Origin: an uncultured Lachnospiraceae bacterium
GTDB lineage: Bacteria; Bacillota; Clostridia; Lachnospirales; Lachnospiraceae
NCBI GenBank assembly: GCA_947246015.1
Contig: CAMXQE010000040.1
Location: 1 to 34,145, forward strand
Length of the DNA stretch: 34,145 nucleotides
Direction of reading: 5' to 3'
The notes under the pieces were generated by a model. That model was not told the DNA's origin. It worked only from the letters and a program-made list of their open reading frames with translations, and did no database searches. Positions within the stretch are counted from its first letter, which is position 1. Each line of letters starts with the position of its first letter. Position numbers and translations under genes: made by a program. This document shows, one piece after another, positions 30,085-34,145 of the stretch.

Positions 30085-30675
30085 ATGGAGAGAAGAACTG
30101 AAATTGAGCGGCGGACAAAAGAGACAGACATTAAGGTCATGCTTCATTTAGACGGTACAGGAAAAAGCGTTATTGATACGGGTATTGGTTTTTTTAATCA
30201 TATGCTGGAAGGGTTTGCCAGACATGGTTTTTTTGACCTGGAGGTAAGTGTGAAAGGCGATTTGGAGGTAGACGGGCATCATACGGTGGAAGATACCGGA
30301 ATCGTACTGGGACAGGCCATTAAGGAGGCGCTTGGAGATAAAGTGGGAATTAAGCGGTATGGCTCCTTTATTCTGCCGATGGACGACGCATTGTCCCTCT
30401 GTGCCGTTGATTTATGCGGGCGTCCTTACTTTGATTATCAGTGCAGTTATACGGCGGACAGAATCGGGGAACTGGATACGGAACTGATTCGGGAATTTTT
30501 TTATGCGGTTTCTTATACGGCGGGTATGAATTTACATATTAAGATGCTTTCGGGTGTAAATAATCATCATATGGCAGAGGCGATGTTCAAGTCGTTTGCC
30601 AAGGCGTTGGACGAGGCAGTTACAAAGGATGCGCGGATTACGGAAGTGCTTAGCACCAAGGGAAGCCTGGGCTGA
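30085..30675 (+). CDS. hisB: imidazoleglycerol-phosphate dehydratase
   Basis: 196 residues from ATG 30085; an ATG at 30067 would add six residues but has no ribosome binding site. This is the stand-alone dehydratase, without the HisN-like phosphatase of enteric HisB. Metal-binding repeats are clear: FFNHMLEGFARHGFFDL, GHHTVEDTGIVLGQA and NNHHMAEAMFKSFAKAL. It dehydrates imidazole-glycerol phosphate in step 6 of the pathway. A 70-bp gap separates it from hisD, and the fusion gene follows 43 bases after its stop. Confidence 0.95.
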   Translation: MERRTEIERRTKETDIKVMLHLDGTGKSVIDTGIGFFNHMLEGFARHGFFDLEVSVKGDLEVDGHHTVEDTGIVLGQAIKEALGDKVGIKRYGSFILPMDDALSLCAVDLCGRPYFDYQCSYTADRIGELDTELIREFFYAVSYTAGMNLHIKMLSGVNNHHMAEAMFKSFAKALDEAVTKDARITEVLSTKGSLG

Positions 30676-30718
30676 TGCGCACAGAGAAATACGAAGTCAT
30701 GAGAAAGGAGAACTACGA

Positions 30719-32014
30719 ATGAGCAGTCAGTACAAAAGGCTGGTTCCCTGTATTTATTTATATAAGGGAAATGCGGTAAGGGACTTCACTGATATTACGA
30801 TAGTGGATACCAATCCGGTAAAACTTGCAAAATATTACAGCGATAATAATGCGGATGAACTTTTGGTATTCGATATGTCAAATGGGGATACGGAACATGA
30901 AGAGGCATTGGATATCATAAAAAAAATCTGCAAGGAGGCGGAGATTCCCGTGATTGGTGCAGGCAATGTGCACCGCATGGAGGATATCAAGAAACTGCTG
31001 TATGCGGGGTGTAAAAAAGCGGCGCTCAATTATTCCAAACAGGGGAACATTGAAATTACGGAGGAAGTTTCCAAAAAGTTTGGAAAGGAGAAGATAGCGG
31101 CGTGTTATTCGACCGCACAAACCATTTTGGACAATCAGGAAATCATAGAAGAATATGTGGATGAACTGATTCTTGTCAGGTCTTCCGCTTTAAGGGAAAG
31201 TGTGGATAAATGGGATGGCGAGGCCAGGATTCTGGTACTGCTGCAGGAAGTTTCCCTGGATAAACTGATGGAAATTTTATCATTTCCGGTGATTGGCGGT
31301 ATTACAGGATATGCCATAGACGAAAATGTGAAAGAACTGCCGGCGATTAAGTCTTTGTGTCAGGGAAATGGTATCAAAGTCAATACGCTGGATTCGGCTT
31401 TCCAGTGGTCGGATTTCAAGAAGAATTCGGACGGACATGTAACGGTGGTGGTACAGGATTATAAGACGGAAGAAGTTCTGATGGTGGCTTATATGAATGA
31501 AGAGGCTTATCATACCACACTCCGCACCGGGAAAATGACCTATTACAGCCGAAGCCGCAATGAAATCTGGGTAAAAGGTGAGACCAGCGGGCATTACCAG
31601 TATGTGAAGTCGCTGACGGCGGATTGTGATATGGATACGATACTGGCAAAAGTTTCTCAGGTGGGGGCTGCATGTCATACCGGAAGCCATTCCTGCTTTT
31701 TCCATGAAATATATAAGAAAGAGTATGAGGAGACAAACCCGCTTAAGGTGCTGGAGGCGGTCACGGATGTGATAAAGGACAGGAAGGTGCATCCGAAAGA
31801 GGGGTCTTATACAAATTATCTGTTTGATAAGGGAATTGATAAGATTCTTAAGAAACTGGGTGAGGAGGCAACAGAAATTGTGATTGCTTCCAAAAATCCG
31901 AATCCAAATGAAATCAAGTATGAAATATCTGATTTTCTGTATCATATGATGGTTCTTATGGTAGAAAAGGGCGTTTCGTGGGAAGAAATCATGGAGGAAC
32001 TGGCCAAAAGATAA
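30719..32014 (+). CDS. hisIE: HisF-like domain fused to HisI-HisE
   Basis: 431 residues from the ATG that follows AAAGGAG; a reading frame open further upstream overlaps hisB and is not coding. Residues 1-225 form a HisA/HisF-type TIM barrel (RLVPCIYLYKGNAVRDF, ELLVFDMSNG, PVIGAGNVHRMEDIKKLL, PVIGGITGYA). In HisF the first motif reads PCLD with catalytic Asp11; here the site is Tyr13, and the second Asp is replaced near Tyr130, so this domain is probably inactive. Residues 230-335 are HisI (DCDMDTIL at 302-309, ACHTGSHSCF at 318-327, zinc cysteines). Residues 340-431 are HisE (LGEEATEIVIA). HisI and HisE do steps 2 and 3. Confidence 0.9.
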   Translation: MSSQYKRLVPCIYLYKGNAVRDFTDITIVDTNPVKLAKYYSDNNADELLVFDMSNGDTEHEEALDIIKKICKEAEIPVIGAGNVHRMEDIKKLLYAGCKKAALNYSKQGNIEITEEVSKKFGKEKIAACYSTAQTILDNQEIIEEYVDELILVRSSALRESVDKWDGEARILVLLQEVSLDKLMEILSFPVIGGITGYAIDENVKELPAIKSLCQGNGIKVNTLDSAFQWSDFKKNSDGHVTVVVQDYKTEEVLMVAYMNEEAYHTTLRTGKMTYYSRSRNEIWVKGETSGHYQYVKSLTADCDMDTILAKVSQVGAACHTGSHSCFFHEIYKKEYEETNPLKVLEAVTDVIKDRKVHPKEGSYTNYLFDKGIDKILKKLGEEATEIVIASKNPNPNEIKYEISDFLYHMMVLMVEKGVSWEEIMEELAKR

Positions 32015-32078
32015 TTTGACCGGAGACTGGATTCCGATGGACGGAAAATGAGAAGTGTGTAATATAGGATTTTTGAAG

Positions 32079-32126
32079 ATTGCTTTCTGCAGAATGTGCG
32101 ATTAACATCTGCGGAAGGCAATTTTT
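32079..32126 (+). terminator. terminator of the his operon
   Basis: A long hairpin: ATTGCTTTCTGCAGAATGT (32079-32097) pairs with ACATCTGCGGAAGGCAAT (about 32105-32122) in 18 pairs with three G-U and one bulged A, followed by TTTTT. Confidence 0.88.
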
Positions 32127-32193
32127 AAAAAACGGGAGTTTTTTTGAAAGGATGGGTTTGAGGGGAATAATAAGGTGAAAGGAATGATTCGAT

Positions 32194-33507
32194 ATGATGA
32201 CATTACTGCTGATAGGTATCTTTGCGACGGAACTTGTGAAGTATGGGATATGGTTTAAGAAAATATGCGGACTTTCTTTTACAAGATGTGGCAGGGGTGG
32301 TATTGTTGCTGTAAGTTATGTGCTTTTGATATGGGTTGGGATTGTGAATGAAAATACATTGCTCTTGTTGTGGAGTTTTATTGTGTTCATAATATATTTG
32401 ATAATAATAGAAAGCAGTGAAGAAAAAGGAACGGCGACTATACAGGCGCTATTAATCAATATATGTCTAAGTGAAATTATCAGTACATTAAGCAGGATGA
32501 TAAAGGGAAATGTGTGGTGGAATAATGATATTGAACTAAAGATAAACTATTTTATTAACAATATTCTAATCATCATGCTGTTGTTATTCGTAAGTATCAT
32601 AAGGAGGAAGGTTAAGTTTCAATACAGCTGTAATAATAGAAGACATCAATGGGGAATGTATTTTGTAATAATGTTCATGGGTATCGTTATCTTTTTTACT
32701 ATAAATGGTTTTCAATATATGACTTATTATATTGAAGATAGCCAAGTTGGTATTTTTTCTATATTTGTATCTTTTACCTCATTTATATGTATGGCTTGTT
32801 TGGTTATGATGATTTTTTATATTTTTAACGAAAATAAGAGGTATAAGATATATTTAGAAAAAGATATGCTGCTATTGGAAACACAAAAAAATATGTATGA
32901 GACAATGCTGGTTAAAAATGAAGAAACTAGAAAATTTCGTCATGATATACAAAATCACTTAATCTGTTTATATGAATTGGCAGATTCAGAGAAGATAGAA
33001 AAGGTAAAAGATTATATTAAAGGGATGAAAGGGGATTTACATTCTAATTATAATAAAGTTTATATAGTTGGTAATAGCGTAATTGATGTAGTGCTCAATT
33101 ATTATATTTCAATGTTAGACAAAGGAGTAGAAGTAAGTATTGAGGGAGGTTGTCCAAGGAAAATTAAGATGAGTGATGTGGAACTATGCACGGTGATATC
33201 AAATCTTATACAGAATGCAGAAGAAGCACTAAATGGAAGCATGTCTGATGATAGATATCTAAGAATAAAATTTAGTGGTATAGAAGGGTATCTGAATGTG
33301 CAGATAAGAAATAGTATAACGGATAATAGTCTTCGTTTGGATAATGTAAATAAAATTCCTGAAACCACTAAGTTTAATAAGACAGAGCATGGTATAGGAA
33401 TAAAAAATGTGAAACGGACAGTCGAAAGGAATGGAGGAATGTTTGAGATAAAGGTAGAGGATAGAGATTTTGTTGTTAATGTTATGATTCCATTAGAAGA
33501 TAAATAG
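32194..33507 (+). CDS. AgrC-type sensor histidine kinase (GHKL)
   Basis: 437 residues. Six or seven membrane helices fill 1-212 (for example 5-20, 36-52, 55-72, 121-137, 155-170 and 188-211). A coiled coil at 215-245 leads to the H-box FRHDIQNHL with His250. The ATPase has the N-box SNLIQNAEEAL (336-346) and G-box HGIGIKNVKRTVERNGG (399-415). This is the HPK10 family of AgrC-like peptide sensors. No LytTR regulator, AgrB or AgrD is in the window. Base composition is much more AT-rich than the his operon, suggesting transfer. AAAGGAATGATTCG precedes two adjacent ATGs. Two micro-ORFs follow. Confidence 0.9.
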   Translation: MMTLLLIGIFATELVKYGIWFKKICGLSFTRCGRGGIVAVSYVLLIWVGIVNENTLLLLWSFIVFIIYLIIIESSEEKGTATIQALLINICLSEIISTLSRMIKGNVWWNNDIELKINYFINNILIIMLLLFVSIIRRKVKFQYSCNNRRHQWGMYFVIMFMGIVIFFTINGFQYMTYYIEDSQVGIFSIFVSFTSFICMACLVMMIFYIFNENKRYKIYLEKDMLLLETQKNMYETMLVKNEETRKFRHDIQNHLICLYELADSEKIEKVKDYIKGMKGDLHSNYNKVYIVGNSVIDVVLNYYISMLDKGVEVSIEGGCPRKIKMSDVELCTVISNLIQNAEEALNGSMSDDRYLRIKFSGIEGYLNVQIRNSITDNSLRLDNVNKIPETTKFNKTEHGIGIKNVKRTVERNGGMFEIKVEDRDFVVNVMIPLEDK

Positions 33508-33553
33508 TGTATGTATTTCTTTGAATATAAATAGTAGAACTAATAGTTAAATA

Positions 33554-33582
33554 TTGCCATATATTACCAATTATAGTGTTAT
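33554..33582 (+). promoter_or_regulatory. possible promoter of the micro-ORFs
   Basis: TTGCCA (33554-33559), 17 bases, TGTTAT (33577-33582), with the GAGGAG ribosome binding site of the first micro-ORF 11 bases downstream. A palindrome AACTAATAGTT lies just upstream (about 33539-33549). The -10 box is weak. Confidence 0.4.
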
Positions 33583-33607
33583 GCAACCTTTTGAGGAGTT
33601 AACGTTG

Positions 33608-33673
33608 ATGGATAATCTATCACATGGTACTGTGAGAAAAAAGGAGGGCATGACCAATGGTTTCTACGTATAG
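33608..33673 (+). CDS. micro-ORF 1, 21 residues
   Basis: Starts at ATG 33608 (or TTG 33605) with GAGGAG at 33593-33598. The product begins MDNLSHGTVRKKEG and is polar and basic, with no hydrophobic core. It overlaps micro-ORF 2 by 17 bases in another frame, and the ribosome binding site of micro-ORF 2 lies inside it, so it may serve as a coupling leader rather than a functional peptide. Not recognised. Confidence 0.4.
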   Translation: MDNLSHGTVRKKEGMTNGFYV

Positions 33674-33716
33674 TGCATTTGATGAGATTTGGCATTGGAT
33701 TTTAGGAAGATTTTAA
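33657..33716 (+). CDS. micro-ORF 2, 19-residue Trp-rich peptide
   Basis: Reads MVSTYSAFDEIWHWILGRF. AAGGAGG at 33641-33647 gives an excellent ribosome binding site 9 bases before the ATG. The peptide is amphipathic, with an aromatic WHW core and a basic C-terminal end. It has no cysteine and no AgrD-like leader or tail, so a thiolactone signal made by AgrB is unlikely. Placement 149 bases after an AgrC-type kinase raises a peptide pheromone or small membrane-active peptide. A large hairpin terminator follows. No known family recognised; translation is unproven. Confidence 0.5.
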   Translation: MVSTYSAFDEIWHWILGRF

Positions 33717-33751
33717 TCCTAGAGAATTATTTTGCATTGGTAAAACGGGGA

Positions 33752-33770
33752 GACCGGTTTAAAACCGGTC
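33752..33770. promoter_or_regulatory. 19-bp palindrome
   Basis: GACCGGTTT-A-AAACCGGTC is perfectly symmetric. It lies between micro-ORF 2 and the big hairpin, in GC-richer sequence than its surroundings. It may be a protein-binding site or a 6-bp RNA stem with a 7-base loop. Confidence 0.5.
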
Positions 33771-33793
33771 ATTACATTGGGCTTTTTATTATA

Positions 33794-33864
33794 AAAAGCT
33801 TTTCTGTTTGTTTTTGCTTTATGAGGAAATATAGCAAAACATGCAGAAAAGCTTTTGTGTTTTT
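33794..33864 (+). terminator. large hairpin terminator
   Basis: AAAAGCTTTTCTG (33794-33806) and CAGAAAAGCTTTT (33844-33856) are perfect 13-bp inverted copies, extended inward by GTTTTTGCT (33810-33818) with AGCAAAAC (33833-33840; one bulged T). TGTGTTTTT follows. It would end transcription of the kinase and micro-ORFs, although a MITE-like element is also possible. Confidence 0.6.
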
Positions 33865-33909
33865 AGAGGGATGGCAGATGGTACATATGCGGCAGTAGAA
33901 AACAATTAT

Positions 33910-34026
33910 TTAGGTTTCTCCGTTTTCAAAATATAAAACTCCGTTATCCTCTGTTTTAAAGCGCTCGAACAGGTCCGACTGCTGTGATTGGATTTTTGGA
34001 AAAGAAGCTGATTGACATATTTTCAT
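33910..34026 (-). pseudogene. possible gene fragment, 38 codons
   Basis: Minus-strand frame beginning MKICQSASFPKIQ and continuing SDLFERFKTEDNGVLYFENG to a stop. It has protein-like composition but no ribosome binding site upstream of its ATG, and a stop precedes it in frame. It may be the tail of a decayed gene or chance. Not recognised. Confidence 0.25.
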
Positions 34027-34038
34027 ATCTGTTTTAAT

Positions 34039-34137
34039 CTAATAATAGAGACGGGCAACCTGAGTGTCGGTCAAAGTGTTGACATAAGGCGTTGTGCCAG
34101 AGGGCAGTGCCTTACGAGCTTTGAATGGGTTTGGCGT
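34039..34137 (-). pseudogene. possible C-terminal gene remnant, 32 codons
   Basis: Minus-strand frame reading TPNPFKARKALPSGTTPYV, then NTLTDTQVARLYY and a stop, with no start codon and a TAA just upstream (34138-34140). It looks like the end of a real protein cut off by mutation or insertion. Codon use is GC-richer than the kinase region. The family is not recognised. Confidence 0.3.
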
Positions 34138-34145
34138 TTACCGCA

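Noticed and set aside
32194..33716. Classical agr quorum-sensing locus
   Set aside because: No AgrB peptidase, AgrA regulator or cysteine-bearing AgrD is encoded here; only the kinase type matches.
33689..33898. 69-codon frame on the plus strand
   Set aside because: It starts at a TTG without a ribosome binding site, runs through the palindrome and the large terminator hairpin, and overlaps the better-supported micro-ORF.
1..34145. CRISPR array, insertion sequence or integrase
   Set aside because: No regularly spaced repeats, transposase or complete recombinase gene was found on either strand.

Overview
The window looks like chromosomal DNA from a gut-type Lachnospiraceae bacterium (Clostridia, Firmicutes). 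The signs are strong AGGAGG ribosome binding sites, tightly overlapping operons, a RecU resolvase, a short-form HisG with HisZ, the PadR/HAAS (DUF1700) module, the feoA-feoA-feoB-Cys-rich cluster with a DtxR-type repressor, and an Msm-like sugar importer with no ATPase gene of its own. The genus cannot be fixed by reading alone.

Layout. 1-435: 3' end of a tRNA-Leu(CAA), a structured spacer and a 60-residue unknown protein. 566-2275: a membrane lipoprotein (-) divergent from tatD (+). 2417-4454 (-): a two-gene MotA/MotB-like (ZorA/ZorB-like) ion-channel pair. 4610-6205: a membrane-anchored spermidine-synthase-like protein. 6235-9876: ferrous iron uptake, with a DtxR-family repressor divergent from feoA, feoA2, feoB and a 45-residue Cys-rich membrane peptide. 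The feo promoter carries a perfect 16-bp palindrome over its -10 box. 10078-18359: a raffinose-family oligosaccharide locus with an AraC regulator divergent from a binding protein, two permeases, a GH36 alpha-galactosidase and a GH13_4 sucrose-active enzyme. 18360-18868: terminators, gene-remnant-like sequence and a long copy of a GC-rich repeat. 18869-20739: PadR, HAAS membrane protein and a secreted or anchored protein. 20872-26639: housekeeping genes (HAD phosphatase, YgiQ radical SAM, SDR, unknown membrane protein, RluA-type pseudouridine synthase, RecU). 26721-32126: a his operon (hisZ-hisG-hisD-hisB and a HisF-like/HisIE fusion) between a consensus promoter and a strong terminator. 32194-34145: an AT-rich accessory segment with an AgrC-type sensor kinase, two overlapping micro-ORFs with strong ribosome binding sites, a large terminator hairpin and gene-fragment-like sequence up to the edge.

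How the genes work together. The iron cluster forms a closed circuit: repressor, operator and transporter. The sugar cluster imports galacto-oligosaccharides, removes galactose (GH36) and then acts on the exposed sucrose (GH13_4), under an AraC regulator with a candidate pair of inverted sites. The his operon covers only part of the pathway; hisA, hisF, hisH and hisC are not here. The parts most likely to hold undescribed biology are the sensor kinase with its micro-ORFs at the right end, the MotA/MotB-like pair with no obvious partner gene, the HisF-like pseudoenzyme domain fused to HisIE, and two families of small intergenic repeats (a 31-bp hairpin seen three times and a GC-rich element seen twice, one copy internally expanded).
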